DNA of 64,000 bases from Alloyangia pacifica (GCF_003111685.1 NZ_CP022189.1:133501-197500), one strand, 5' to 3'. Shown: positions 35,784 through 44,622, counted from the stretch's first letter. The notes: a model not told the origin generated them from the letters alone. Translations and numbers: made by a program.

Positions 35784-36878
35784 ATGGCGGCAGAGGAAGG
35801 CGCGGACCGCAGCCATGACGCCTCGCCGCGCAAGCTGGCCGAGGCGCGGCGCAAGGGCGACCTTGCGCGCGCGCCGGATCTGCTCACGGCGGCGGGCTAC
35901 CTCGGGCTGCTGATTGTCGCCATGGCGCTGGGGCCGGAGACGCTGAGAGCGCTCGGCACGGTGCTGCTCGCGCCGATCGACCAGCCCGAGCGGCTGGTGC
36001 CGCTGATCTTCGAGGCGCCGGCCACAGGCGCCGCGGGGGGGCTCATGCGCGAGGTGCTGCGGGCGGTCTGGCCCTGGTTCGCGGTTCCGGCGCTGACGGT
36101 GCTGCTGGCGCTCTTGGCGACCCGCGCGCTGGTCTTCACCCCGTCGAAGCTGATGCCCAAGCTCGAGCGCCTCTCGCCGCTGGAGAATGCGCGCAACAAG
36201 TATGGTCGGCGGGGACTGTTCGAGTTCTTCAAGAGCTTCGGCAAGCTCTGCCTCTATTCCGCGGTGCTCGGTTTCTTCCTGTCCTCGCGTCTCGAGCAGA
36301 TTGCCGCCAGCGTCGCCCTCCCCGCCGGAGAGGCGGCCGGGCGACTCGCCGAACTCATGCGCGCGCTCCTGGGTCTCGCGGTGCTCGTCGCGGCCGCGCT
36401 CGGGGTCATCGACCAGCTCTGGCAGCGCGCCGAGCATCTGCGCCGTCTTCGCATGTCGCAAAAAGAGCTTCGCGACGAGCAGAAGGAGGCGGAGGGCGAT
36501 CCCATGTTCAAGCAGCACCGCCGTGCCCGGGCGCAGGAGATCGCACTCAGCCGGATGATCGCAGAGGTGCCGCGTGCCGACGTGGTGATCACCAACCCCA
36601 CCCATGTTGCAGTGGCGCTGCGCTGGGAGCGCACGCCGGGTTCCGCGCCGGCCTGCGTCGCCAAGGGCCAGGGCGAGATCGCCCGGCGGATTCGCGAGAT
36701 CGCAGCCGAACATGGGGTCCCGCTGCACGCAGATCCGGCGACGGCCCGGGCGCTCTTTGCCACCACCGAGGTCGGCTCGCAGATCGCGCCGGAGTTCTAC
36801 CGGCCGGTCGCCGCCGCCATTCGCTTTTCCGAGGAGATGCGCGCCCGTGCCCGCCGGGGCTGGAGGCGCGGCGGATGA
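35784..36878 (+). CDS. flhB: Flagellar export switch protein FlhB
   Basis: Controls the switch from rod/hook to filament export through autocleavage. It is 364 residues. It starts with KLAEARRKGDLARAPDL, typical of FlhB, has four membrane helices, then the cytoplasmic linker RMSQKELRDEQKEAEGDPMF. The cleavage site NPTH is in VVITNPTHVAVALRW at about residue 270. It is followed with a 4-bp overlap by a FliJ-like gene. Confidence 0.95.
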   Translation: MAAEEGADRSHDASPRKLAEARRKGDLARAPDLLTAAGYLGLLIVAMALGPETLRALGTVLLAPIDQPERLVPLIFEAPATGAAGGLMREVLRAVWPWFAVPALTVLLALLATRALVFTPSKLMPKLERLSPLENARNKYGRRGLFEFFKSFGKLCLYSAVLGFFLSSRLEQIAASVALPAGEAAGRLAELMRALLGLAVLVAAALGVIDQLWQRAEHLRRLRMSQKELRDEQKEAEGDPMFKQHRRARAQEIALSRMIAEVPRADVVITNPTHVAVALRWERTPGSAPACVAKGQGEIARRIREIAAEHGVPLHADPATARALFATTEVGSQIAPEFYRPVAAAIRFSEEMRARARRGWRRGG

Positions 36879-37345
36879 GCGGCCCGGACTCCGAGTTGCT
36901 GCGCGTCTCGGCGCTGCTGCGCGATCGGGCGCTCGCGGCGTATCGACGCGATCTCGAGGCAGAGGCGAGGTTGCGGGCCGAGCGGGACAGGATCGACGCG
37001 CTGCGACGGGCTGCCCCTGTCGGCAGCGGCGGCTTGAGCGCCCATCAGGTGCTGGGCATGCAGGCGATCTGGCAAGGCGAATTGCTGCACCGCCGCGCCG
37101 CGATCCAGATGGGCCTTGCCGAGGCCCGGGCCCGGCAGGGCTACAGCGGCAGCGCCGCCCGGGCAGCCTTTTCGCGCGATGAGGCGGCGAGGCGCCTGGT
37201 CGAAACCGCGCGCCGCGCGCGCGCCGCGCAGTGGCTGGCGGCTGAAGAGCGCAGCCTCGAGGAACTGGCCAGGTTGCGGCTCTGGCGCGCGTCGTCGGAA
37301 GGGAGGGCGGGCCGGCCTAATTGTCCTGACGGGCGATATCCGTGA
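36875..37345 (+). CDS. Small coiled-coil flagellar protein, FliJ-like (tentative)
   Basis: A 156-residue, Ala/Arg/Glu-rich, almost wholly helical protein (RRDLEAEARLRAERDRIDAL, FSRDEAARRLVETARRARAA). Size, charge pattern and position after flhB suggest a FliJ-type export factor or a small chaperone, but I see no diagnostic motif. It overlaps flhB by 4 bp and converges on fliL with a 29-bp overlap at the 3' ends. Confidence 0.6.
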   Translation: MSGPDSELLRVSALLRDRALAAYRRDLEAEARLRAERDRIDALRRAAPVGSGGLSAHQVLGMQAIWQGELLHRRAAIQMGLAEARARQGYSGSAARAAFSRDEAARRLVETARRARAAQWLAAEERSLEELARLRLWRASSEGRAGRPNCPDGRYP

Positions 37346-37858
37346 TCAGCACGTCCTTGACGCGCGCGCCTAGGATGTTGCGCGCGGTTTCGAAGAGCAC
37401 GCGGCGCAGCGCCTCCATCCGCGGCGTCTGGGTGAAATTGCCATCGAAGCCGCCGATATTGGCGTGATCGAAAAGCGCTCGCAGGAAACCGTCGCGCAGC
37501 TTCGGCTCCTCGTCGAAGATGCTCTCCGTGCTGCCGGCGCTGACCTCAAGCGAGATCGACAAAACCACCAGCGCACCGACCCGCGCGTCTTCGACAACCG
37601 GCACCACGAACTGGTTGTTGAGCTTGACGTATTCGGTTTCGCCATCATGGCCCCCGGCGGCACCGTCCCCGCTCTCCTCCTCCCCGTGATCCGCGGCCGC
37701 CATGTCAGCGGCGTGGTCCTCCCCCCTGGCGGGGGGGGCTCTGCCTGGCCGGCGTCGGGGGCGGCGTGTCCGTTGGGCCCCGGGGCGAAAAAGAGGCCCG
37801 CGCCGATGCCGGCGCCGGTGCCGATCAGGGCGAGAAGGAGGGGCAGGAGCTTTTTCAC
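37317..37858 (-). pseudogene. fliL: Flagellar basal body-associated protein FliL, interrupted by a frameshift
   Basis: FliL is a single-pass membrane protein next to the stators. The first part, from the ATG at 37858 (KKLLPLLLALIGTGAGIGAG, a membrane helix), is in one frame; the conserved periplasmic domain (EYVKLNNQFVVPVVEDARVG, SISLEVSAGSTESIF, DVLITDIARQDN) is in another. The switch falls at a C8 run followed after five bases by a G6 run on the coding strand (plus-strand 37731-37738 and 37721-37726). Adding one base in either run gives an uninterrupted 180-residue FliL. It could be a sequencing error, a real mutation, phase variation or recoding. It lies 11 bp after flgH. Confidence 0.85.
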
Positions 37859-37868
37859 GCGGGGCTCC

Positions 37869-38597
37869 TCAGAACGGCAGAATCATGTCGAGCGCCTGCA
37901 GTCCGTAGCGCGGTTGCTGCATGTCGCTGATCTGCCCGCGCCCGCCGTAGGAGATGCGGGCCGAGGCAATCTTGTCATAGGTGATCTCGTTTTGCCGCGA
38001 GATGTCCTCGGGACGGACGAAGCCGGAAACCAGCAGCTCGCGCATCTCGAAGTTCACCCGCACCTCTTGCAGCCCCGAGATCTCGAGCACGCCGTTCGGC
38101 AACACCTTGGTGATGGTTGCGGCGACCCGCAGGGTCAGCTTCTCGTTGCGGCTCACCGATCCGTCGCCGCTGGCGCTGCTGGTGCTGCTGATGTCCACGG
38201 CCGAGGCCAGCGAGGTGCCATCGGTCATCGTCGCCTCGTGGCGCTGCGGATAGCCGAAGAACTCGGGGATCCCAAGGCTTTCGGAGGCGGCGCGCGACCG
38301 GTCGGTGGAATTGGAGATTTCGGCCCGCTCGTCGATCTCGATCACCACGGTCAGGATGTCGCCGCTGCGCATGGCGCGGCGGTCGCCGAGCAGCGATCCG
38401 CGCGCGCCGCTCCAGAGCGAGGCGTGGTCGGTCACCCGCAGCGGCAGCGCCGGGTCGGAGGCGGTGGAATAGGCCATGGCGGCATGCTCGGCGCCGTCTT
38501 CCTTGGGGGTGAAGCCGGGCGGACGGCCGAGGTGGTCGAGACGCCCGCAGGTGCCAAGAACGGTCAGGAACAGCAGAAGGATCGCGAGGCGCTGCAT
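37869..38597 (-). CDS. flgH: Flagellar L-ring protein FlgH
   Basis: Outer-membrane L-ring lipoprotein. It is 242 residues with the lipobox LTVLGTC (Cys17). The mature part has ARGSLLGDRRAMRSGDILTV and VIEIDERAEISNSTDRSR, then VLPNGVLEISGLQEVRVNFE and ELLVSGFVRPEDISRQNEIT, all typical. It follows flgA by 3 bp. Confidence 0.95.
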   Translation of the reverse strand: MQRLAILLLFLTVLGTCGRLDHLGRPPGFTPKEDGAEHAAMAYSTASDPALPLRVTDHASLWSGARGSLLGDRRAMRSGDILTVVIEIDERAEISNSTDRSRAASESLGIPEFFGYPQRHEATMTDGTSLASAVDISSTSSASGDGSVSRNEKLTLRVAATITKVLPNGVLEISGLQEVRVNFEMRELLVSGFVRPEDISRQNEITYDKIASARISYGGRGQISDMQQPRYGLQALDMILPF

Positions 38598-38600
38598 GGT

Positions 38601-39020
38601 TCACTCCGGCGAGACGTCGACGCGGCCGTCGGCGCCGATGGTCCCGAACAGCAGGTTGCGCGAGGAAAGGTTCATAACCCGGATCTTGTCGCCTTCGCGG
38701 CCCCGTGACATGGCGCGCCCCTCGGTGGTGATGCGCAGCCCGGCATGGTCGTAGACGAGGTCGACGAGCTGGTTGCGCTCCACCAGCGCAGGTTCGGTGA
38801 GCTGCACCTCCAGCACCGGCTGCCCGGGGTAGATGGCGACGCGGCTTTCCCGCCCGATCACCGAATCCAGTGTCTCTGCCGCCCCCTCGGAGCGGCGCGG
38901 ATCGAGGCGAACGGCCTCGGGCGCGATGACCTCCTGCGCCCGGATGGTGCGTGCCGCCACGACGATCTCGGCCCCGGCGGGGCCAGCGGCGAGCAGCAGG
39001 GCCAGCAGCGCCGAGCGCAT
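38601..39020 (-). CDS. flgA: Flagellar P-ring assembly chaperone FlgA
   Basis: Periplasmic chaperone for FlgI. It is 139 residues, a short form. There is a signal peptide (MRSALLALLLAAGPAGAEI), then the SAF-like domain (VVAARTIRAQEVIAPEAVRL, ESRVAIYPGQPVLEVQLTEP, RNQLVDLVYDHAGLRITTEG). It lies between flgG and flgH with very short gaps. Confidence 0.92.
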   Translation of the reverse strand: MRSALLALLLAAGPAGAEIVVAARTIRAQEVIAPEAVRLDPRRSEGAAETLDSVIGRESRVAIYPGQPVLEVQLTEPALVERNQLVDLVYDHAGLRITTEGRAMSRGREGDKIRVMNLSSRNLLFGTIGADGRVDVSPE

Positions 39021-39021
39021 C

Positions 39022-39807
39022 TCAGCGCACCTGGACCGTGGCCGCGAGCATCTGGTCGGCGGCGGTGATCACCTTGGAGTTGAGTTCGTAGCCGCGCTGC
39101 GCCTCGATCAACTCGGTGATCTCGTAGATCGGATCGACACTGCTTTCCTCGAGATAGCCTTGGCGCAGCATGCCCAGCCCGTCGAGCCCGGCGGTGCCCT
39201 GCAACGGCGGACCGGAGGCCTCTGTTTCGGTGAAGAGATTGCCGCCGATCGCCTCGAGCCCGCGCGGGTTGGTGAAGCCGGTGAGGGTGAACTGGCCGAG
39301 CAGCTGAGCGGGAACCGTGCCGTCGAAATAGGCGTATACCTCCCCCTGCTGGTTGACCGAGAGGCTCTTGGCGTCGGCGGGGATGGTGATGCCGGGGGCG
39401 ACGTGAAGACCTTCGGAGGTGACAATGAGCCCGTCGGCGCTGCGTTTCAGGGCGCCGTCCCGGGTGTAGGCCGCCGCGCCCGAGGGGAGCGTGACCTCGA
39501 GATATCCCTTGCCCTCGATGGCGACGTCTAGATCCGCACCCGTGGCCGAGGAACTGCCCTGCGCGAGGTTGACCGAGACGGCGGCCGGGCGCACCCCGAG
39601 CCCGAGCTGTACCCCGGTGGGCAGCATGGTGCCATCTGAGGCGCTGATCGTCCCGGCGCGGTGCACTTGCTGATAGTGCAGGTCGGCGAACTCGGCGCGG
39701 CGGGCGTTGTAGCCGGTGGTGCTCATGTTCGAGAGGTTGTGCGAGATCACCTCGACCCGCATTTGCTGGGCACTCATGCCGGTGGCGGCGATTTTCAGGG
39801 CGCGCAT
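39022..39807 (-). CDS. flgG: Flagellar distal rod protein FlgG
   Basis: Distal rod subunit. It is 261 residues. It begins MRALKIAATGMSAQQMRVEV and ISHNLSNMSTTGYNARRAEF with the usual FlgG spacing. IEGKGYLEVTLPSGAAAYTR is a core rod motif. It ends VITAADQMLAATVQVR. Adjacent to flgF (27 bp) and flgA (1 bp). Confidence 0.96.
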   Translation of the reverse strand: MRALKIAATGMSAQQMRVEVISHNLSNMSTTGYNARRAEFADLHYQQVHRAGTISASDGTMLPTGVQLGLGVRPAAVSVNLAQGSSSATGADLDVAIEGKGYLEVTLPSGAAAYTRDGALKRSADGLIVTSEGLHVAPGITIPADAKSLSVNQQGEVYAYFDGTVPAQLLGQFTLTGFTNPRGLEAIGGNLFTETEASGPPLQGTAGLDGLGMLRQGYLEESSVDPIYEITELIEAQRGYELNSKVITAADQMLAATVQVR

Positions 39808-39834
39808 GGGCGGTCTCCGGGGCGGGGAAAGGGC

Positions 39835-40545
39835 TCAGGTGAACAGGGTCTTGATGGCAGCGCGCTGGCGCTCGTCCTCGCGGTCGAGAAAGCCCTGACC
39901 CATTTCGTAGGCGCGCTGCACCTCGATCAGCCGGGCGAGTTGCAGCACCGGATCGACGTTGGAGGATTCGAGCGCCCCTTGGATGATCGCCGGGTCCTCG
40001 ACCGGCCCGGTACCATTCGGCGCGCGAAACAGCGTGGCGCCGTCGCGTTCGAGCTCCTTGGTGTCGGGCGGGCGTAGAAGTCCGATCTGGCCGATGGGAA
40101 GGCCCTGGCTGCTGAGCGTGCCGTCGCGCGCGACCGCGAGATCCGCTGCACCGGGCGGCACGAAAACCGGCCCGCCCGCCGCGCTCAGCACCGGGTACCC
40201 GTCGTGGGTGACCAGGTCGCCCTGGGCGCTGGTGGTGAAGGCGCCGTTGCGGGTCAGTCGCTCGCCGCCCGGCGTGATCACGGCGAAGAAGCCCTCCCCC
40301 TCGATCGCAAGGTCGAGCGTCGCGCCGGTCCGGGTGATCGCCCCCTGGGTAAAGGAGCTGTCGCGCACATGCGCCGCGCTCATCGACAGCGAGCCGTGGT
40401 CCGTGGCGCGAATGTACTCGGAAAAGATCACCCCCTGCTGGCGATAGCCGGTGGTATTGGCATTGGCCACGTTGTTTGCGATGAGCTGCAGCTCACGCAT
40501 GAGGCCGCTCTGACGAGATAAGACGGCATATCCGGCGGTTTCCAT
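39835..40545 (-). CDS. flgF: Flagellar proximal rod protein FlgF
   Basis: Proximal rod subunit. It is 236 residues. The N-terminus (METAGYAVLSRQSGLMRELQ, then NNVANANTTGYRQQGVIFSE) and the core IEGEGFFAVITPGGERLTRN fit FlgF. The C-terminus has ARLIEVQRAYEMGQGFLDRE. It lies between fliQ and flgG. Confidence 0.95.
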   Translation of the reverse strand: METAGYAVLSRQSGLMRELQLIANNVANANTTGYRQQGVIFSEYIRATDHGSLSMSAAHVRDSSFTQGAITRTGATLDLAIEGEGFFAVITPGGERLTRNGAFTTSAQGDLVTHDGYPVLSAAGGPVFVPPGAADLAVARDGTLSSQGLPIGQIGLLRPPDTKELERDGATLFRAPNGTGPVEDPAIIQGALESSNVDPVLQLARLIEVQRAYEMGQGFLDREDERQRAAIKTLFT

Positions 40546-40546
40546 C

Positions 40547-40816
40547 TCAGCCTCCGGTGATCATCGGGATGACGCGGGACTGGAAGAAGGCGACCAGCGT
40601 CTCGGTCATGAAGCTCATCGAGATCCAGAAGGTGATGACGATGGCCAGCAGCTTCGGCACGAAGGTGAGGGTCATCTCCTGGATCGAGGTGAGCGCTTGG
40701 AAGAGGCCAACGCCGACGCCCGCCAGCAGCGCGGCGGTGAGGATCGGCAATGCGGTGACGCTTGCCACCCAGAGCCCCTGGCGGAGCGTGTCGAAGAAGA
40801 GGGTTTCGTTCAGCAT
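40547..40816 (-). CDS. fliQ: Flagellar export protein FliQ
   Basis: Small membrane component of the export channel. It is 89 residues with two helices (VASVTALPILTAALLAGVGV; FVPKLLAIVITFWISMSFMT). FQALTSIQEMTLTFVPKLLA is the family signature. It lies between fliE (3 bp) and flgF (1 bp). Confidence 0.95.
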   Translation of the reverse strand: MLNETLFFDTLRQGLWVASVTALPILTAALLAGVGVGLFQALTSIQEMTLTFVPKLLAIVITFWISMSFMTETLVAFFQSRVIPMITGG

Positions 40817-40819
40817 GGC

Positions 40820-41107
40820 TCAGACCGGCATCCGCAGGATTTCCTGATAGGCTTCGACCACCTTGTTGCGCAGGGTGACCACGGTTTCGACCGCCAGCTC
40901 GGACTGGGCGAGGGCCTGGACCAGCGCGTGCGGGTCCGCGTCGCCGGTCATCGCGGCGGTGGCGGCGTTCTCTGCCTCGGTGAGGGTTGCGTTGAAATCC
41001 TTGGCTGCCGCGGCGAGGCGGGCGCCGACATCGCGGTCCAAGTCCGGTTCTGTCGCAGGGCGGGAGGCCGCGTATTGCTGTGCGGCGAAGAGCGATCGGA
41101 CATCCAT
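40820..41107 (-). CDS. fliE: Flagellar hook-basal body protein FliE
   Basis: Adapter between MS ring and rod. It is 95 residues. The C-terminal half has the FliE pattern (DPHALVQALAQSELAVETVV, TLRNKVVEAYQEILRMPV). It lies between flgC and fliQ. The MS-ring gene fliF is not in the window. Confidence 0.92.
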   Translation of the reverse strand: MDVRSLFAAQQYAASRPATEPDLDRDVGARLAAAAKDFNATLTEAENAATAAMTGDADPHALVQALAQSELAVETVVTLRNKVVEAYQEILRMPV

Positions 41108-41150
41108 TCTGAATACCTTTCACGGCTGTGGGAGGAGCGCGTATGGCAGG

Positions 41151-41543
41151 TCACCTGCGCAGCAGGTCCATCAGGCCGGCCTGCATCTGGCGCGTCTGGT
41201 CGAACATCTTGAGGTTGGCCTCGTAACTGCGCTGGGCTTCGCGGGCATCCGCGAGTTCGATCAGCAGATCGACGTTGGACCCGAGGTAGTGCCCGGTGGA
41301 ATTCGCGAGCGGGTGACCGGGGTCGTAGATCTGCACAAGGTCCTTGCGGTCCAGCGACACACGGCCGGCAACAACGCGGCTCAGCTCGGAGTTGCGCGCG
41401 GGCTCGGGCTCGAAGGGGACGGTCTTGCGCCGGTAGCCGGGCGTGTCGACATTGGCGATATTCTCCGCGAGTGTCCGAAGGCGCATGGACTGGGCGTGCA
41501 GCCCGCTGGAGGTCACCGACAGGGCGTCGGAAAAGCTGCTCAT
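41151..41543 (-). CDS. flgC: Flagellar rod protein FlgC
   Basis: Proximal rod subunit. It is 130 residues. It has SSFSDALSVTSSGLHAQSMR and LAENIANVDTPGYRRKTVPF, and ends ANLKMFDQTRQMQAGLMDLL. I chose the ATG at 41543, which has GGAAGGG at good spacing, rather than a GTG two codons upstream. It follows flgB. Confidence 0.95.
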   Translation of the reverse strand: MSSFSDALSVTSSGLHAQSMRLRTLAENIANVDTPGYRRKTVPFEPEPARNSELSRVVAGRVSLDRKDLVQIYDPGHPLANSTGHYLGSNVDLLIELADAREAQRSYEANLKMFDQTRQMQAGLMDLLRR

Positions 41544-41558
41544 TTCCACATCCCTTCC

Positions 41559-41936
41559 TCAGGTTCCGAGGCTGCTGCGCAGCAGCGTGAGATTGGAGCG
41601 ATAGATCGCGAGCGCGCGGTCATGGGCCCGCTGAGCATCGACAGCGGTCAGCATCTCAGCCTCGAGCGAGACAGTGTTGCCATTTGGGTCCTCTGCCTTC
41701 CGCCGCTCGGCGAGGTCGAAGGGCGCGGCACCGGAGGCCCGGTTCAGATGGCCCGCCCGGGTCGCGCGCATGGCGGAAGGCCGTCCTCGCAGGATTTCGG
41801 TGAACTCGGGCAAGTCTATGCCGCGATAGCCGGGGGTATCGGCATTGGCGATGTTCTGTGCGCTTAACGCCTGCTGCGCGCCGGCATGGCGCGCCATGGT
41901 GATAGCGGTGCGAAACACGTTCAGGTTCTGGAACAT
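41559..41936 (-). CDS. flgB: Flagellar rod protein FlgB
   Basis: Proximal rod subunit. It is 125 residues, starting MFQNLNVFRTAITMARHAGA and continuing SAQNIANADTPGYRGIDLPE, typical FlgB. I chose the ATG at 41936; the frame extends further upstream into the fliI region without family sequence. First gene of the flgBC-fliEQ-flgFGAH-fliL unit and divergent from fliI, with a CtrA-like box between. Confidence 0.94.
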   Translation of the reverse strand: MFQNLNVFRTAITMARHAGAQQALSAQNIANADTPGYRGIDLPEFTEILRGRPSAMRATRAGHLNRASGAAPFDLAERRKAEDPNGNTVSLEAEMLTAVDAQRAHDRALAIYRSNLTLLRSSLGT

Positions 41937-41959
41937 CGGGGTTTCTCCCTCGATTGGCT

Positions 41960-41974
41960 TCAACCAAGGCTTAA
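41960..41974. promoter_or_regulatory. CtrA-like box between flgB and fliI
   Basis: TCAA-N7-TTAAC on the plus strand (TTAA-N7-TTGA on the minus), one mismatch from consensus. It is placed to serve the divergent flgB operon and fliI. Confidence 0.5.
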
Positions 41975-42021
41975 CAGTGATTCCTTTAGAAAAGGTTTGA
42001 ACCTGAAGAAGGGAGCCCGCG

Positions 42022-43395
42022 ATGGAAGAGAGCGCGATCGCCTCGCTGCGCCGGCGTATCGCGGGCGTGCAACCGGTGCGCGCGGTCGGTCGGGTGCGCT
42101 CGGTCGAAGGCACGGTGATCTGGGTGCGCGGCCTCGCGCATCGGGCGCGGATCGGCGACCGGCTGCGTCTCATGCGCGACAGCGGCCCGCTCGAGGGCGA
42201 GGTGCTGCGTATTCGAGAAGAGTTGGTGGCGATGCTGCCCGATGAAGGGGTCGAGGGCGTGTCGCAGGGCGATCGCGTGGCGGTGTTGGGGGCGCCGGGG
42301 CTGGCGCCGGCGGATGGCTGGATCGGCCGGGTGATCGACCCCTACGGGCAACCCCTGGACGGGGCGCCGATCAGTCGTGGCCCGAAGCTGCGTTCGATCC
42401 GCGGCAGCCCGCCACCGGCGGCGCGGCGGCGCGGTCTCGGGGGGCGGTTGGCGACCGGACTGGCGGCCTTCGACACGTTGCTGCCCATCGTGCAAGGCCA
42501 GCGAATCGGCTTGTTCGCGGGCTCGGGCGTCGGCAAGTCGCGACTGCTGGCGGCGCTCGCGCAGGGCATGGCGGCTGATGTGGTGGTGCTGGCGCTGGTC
42601 GGCGAGCGGGGGCGCGAACTGCATGACTTCGTGCAGGAGGTTTTGGGACCCGAGGGCATGGCCCGCGCAGTCGTCGTGGCGGCCACCTCGGACCGCTCGC
42701 CGCTGGAACGGCGGCGCTGCGCCATGGCGGCGATGACCGTGGCCGAGCATTTCCGCGATCAGGGGCTTCAGGTATTGTTCCTGGCGGATTCCATCACTCG
42801 GTTCGCCGAGGCGCATCGCGAGGTGGCCATTGCCGCGGGTGAGCTGCCGGCCCTTCGCGGCTTCCCTCCGTCGACCGCGCATCAGATCATGCGGCTGGCC
42901 GAACGCGCGGGGCCGGGGGTTGAGGGCAGCGGCGACATCACCGCGGTCTTCTCGGTGCTGGTGGCTGGCTCGGATATGGAGGAGCCGATCGCCGACATTC
43001 TGCGCGGGGTGCTCGATGGTCACGCGGTGCTGAGTCGCGAGATCGCCGAGCGCGGGCGTTATCCGGCGATCGACATCCTCCGTTCAGTCTCGCGCAGCCT
43101 GCCCGAGGCGGCAAGTCCGGAGGAAAACGAGAGTCTGCGTATGGTGCGCCAGTTGCTGGGCGCCTATGCGAGGTCGGAGGCGATGATCCGGGCCGGGCTC
43201 TATCGTGATGGCGAGGATCCGGTGCTTGATCAGGCGATCCGGGTCTGGTCGGACCTGGATGGCTTCTTCGCCGAGTCCTCGCCGCAGGGGCCGGAGGCGG
43301 CCTTTTCGCGGCTGGCGGTGATCCTGAGGCGGGCGGCGGCGGGCCAATCCGGTCCGGGCGGAGTGCGCGGCGGACGAGGTCGACAGGCCAGCTAG
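42022..43395 (+). CDS. fliI: Flagellum-specific ATP synthase FliI
   Basis: F1-beta-like ATPase of flagellar export. It is 457 residues. The Walker A motif GLFAGSGVGKSRLL is near residues 162-175. LVGERGRELHDFVQEVLG and QVLFLADSITRFAEAHRE (Walker B region) follow, then VLDGHAVLSREIAERGRYPA. It is isolated on the plus strand; its usual partner fliH is not in the window. Confidence 0.96.
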   Translation: MEESAIASLRRRIAGVQPVRAVGRVRSVEGTVIWVRGLAHRARIGDRLRLMRDSGPLEGEVLRIREELVAMLPDEGVEGVSQGDRVAVLGAPGLAPADGWIGRVIDPYGQPLDGAPISRGPKLRSIRGSPPPAARRRGLGGRLATGLAAFDTLLPIVQGQRIGLFAGSGVGKSRLLAALAQGMAADVVVLALVGERGRELHDFVQEVLGPEGMARAVVVAATSDRSPLERRRCAMAAMTVAEHFRDQGLQVLFLADSITRFAEAHREVAIAAGELPALRGFPPSTAHQIMRLAERAGPGVEGSGDITAVFSVLVAGSDMEEPIADILRGVLDGHAVLSREIAERGRYPAIDILRSVSRSLPEAASPEENESLRMVRQLLGAYARSEAMIRAGLYRDGEDPVLDQAIRVWSDLDGFFAESSPQGPEAAFSRLAVILRRAAAGQSGPGGVRGGRGRQAS

Positions 43396-43411
43396 CGCTG
43401 GGGCGTCGGAG

Positions 43412-44221
43412 TCAGAGAGAGTCCCATCGAGGGAGGCTTTGCAACAGGGTGAGCGCGATCTGCCCCTTTCCCGAGGCGGTGGAGGCAGCGACCTGCTCCT
43501 GCAAGAGATAGCTTTGGACGATTCGGGTCAGTGTCTTTTCCTTGGAAAGGACGGAGAGATCATCCGAGCCGAAACGCGCGGCTGCCTTGTCCTTGAAGAT
43601 TTCCAATTGCTGGTCGATGTCCAGTTGGCCAAGCGCTCTTGGCAAGCCGAGCGCCCCTTCGAAGACCTTGCGGAGGGGTTGGTTGCCCATGACGCGGAAC
43701 CACTTGGTGTCATTAGAGATCTCGGTCGCACCGATTTCCGGCAGGCTGCGCTGCAGAGATAAGGCGAGCCGCAGCGCGTCGTCCTGTTCGCCCACGGCGA
43801 CCTCGAACTGCTGGGCGTGGAACTTCGCGATAATCTCTTCGGCAAAGCCCTCGACTTGGGTGCGAGGGCCCTCGGCGCGATCGAACCCGAAGCCACGCGC
43901 CAGCGCCTTGTAGCGCTCGTCCGCCAGCTTGTTGGCAAGCGCATCCGAGGCGGAGGTGCCCTCCGCCAGGAGCTTGCGGATAAAGAATTTGCTGTCGATA
44001 TCGTCCTGCAGACCGAAGGCGCCGAGCGCGACTCGCAAGAGGCGGCGGTCGGCAACCAGGTCCTCCGCGCTGGTGATCTGGTCGATCTTCTCGGCGAAAT
44101 AGCTCGTGTCGCGGATCAGCTCCGGGCTCTTTTCGAAATTTGCGCGCTGACTGGCCCCGGTGCTTTGCAGGAATTGCCAAGCCAGGAGACCGGTGCCGAC
44201 GAGGATGGGTTGGAAGCTCAT
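43412..44221 (-). CDS. DUF1217 flagellar-locus protein
   Basis: A 269-residue protein matching, from memory, the DUF1217 family found in alphaproteobacterial flagellar clusters. Diagnostic-looking segments are DIDSKFFIRKLLAEGTSASD and LANKLADERYKALARGFGF. It ends with a helical IVQSYLLQEQVAASTASGKG and has no membrane helix. It overlaps flbT by 4 bp and is last in fliC-flaF-flbT-DUF1217. Role unknown; it could be a secreted rod/hook component or an assembly factor. Confidence 0.8.
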   Translation of the reverse strand: MSFQPILVGTGLLAWQFLQSTGASQRANFEKSPELIRDTSYFAEKIDQITSAEDLVADRRLLRVALGAFGLQDDIDSKFFIRKLLAEGTSASDALANKLADERYKALARGFGFDRAEGPRTQVEGFAEEIIAKFHAQQFEVAVGEQDDALRLALSLQRSLPEIGATEISNDTKWFRVMGNQPLRKVFEGALGLPRALGQLDIDQQLEIFKDKAAARFGSDDLSVLSKEKTLTRIVQSYLLQEQVAASTASGKGQIALTLLQSLPRWDSL

Positions 44222-44622
44222 GCGCGCCCCGCTGCCAGAAGTCTGTCCTCGCGCGGGATGAGCGCGCGGAGGGATTTAAGGCAGTGATAGTATTGCTCGT
44301 CTATCAACGCCTCGGTGGCGCGGGTGAGCAGGGCGCGGCTGTCCGGATCGGTGAGGATGCGGCTGAGCTCTTCGATATTGCGCAGCAACTGTGTCCGGGT
44401 CTCTTCGGGCGGCGCGTCGCCGGTCAGCACGAGCTGCGCCGCGTAGCACAGGCGGCGCACGGGAGTACTCGCCTCGTCGGGGTGGATCGCATCCTTGAGG
44501 CGCAGGATGCTCGCGCCCGGGGTCTTGATCGCCAACTTGCTGCGGCGGTCGCCATTTTCGATCACCGCGCCGTTGATCAGCACGCGCTCGTGCGGCCCGA
44601 GCTTGAGAACCAGCCCGCTCAT
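44218..44622 (-). CDS. flbT: Flagellin translation regulator FlbT
   Basis: Post-transcriptional regulator that in Caulobacter binds the flagellin mRNA leader and promotes its decay. It is 134 residues. It has LVLKLGPHERVLINGAVIEN and GASILRLKDAIHPDEASTPV and VRRLCYAAQLVLTGDAPPEE, clear FlbT segments. The ATG at 44622 overlaps the flaF stop. The flagellin leader here has several hairpins that could be its target. Confidence 0.93.
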   Translation of the reverse strand: MSGLVLKLGPHERVLINGAVIENGDRRSKLAIKTPGASILRLKDAIHPDEASTPVRRLCYAAQLVLTGDAPPEETRTQLLRNIEELSRILTDPDSRALLTRATEALIDEQYYHCLKSLRALIPREDRLLAAGRA

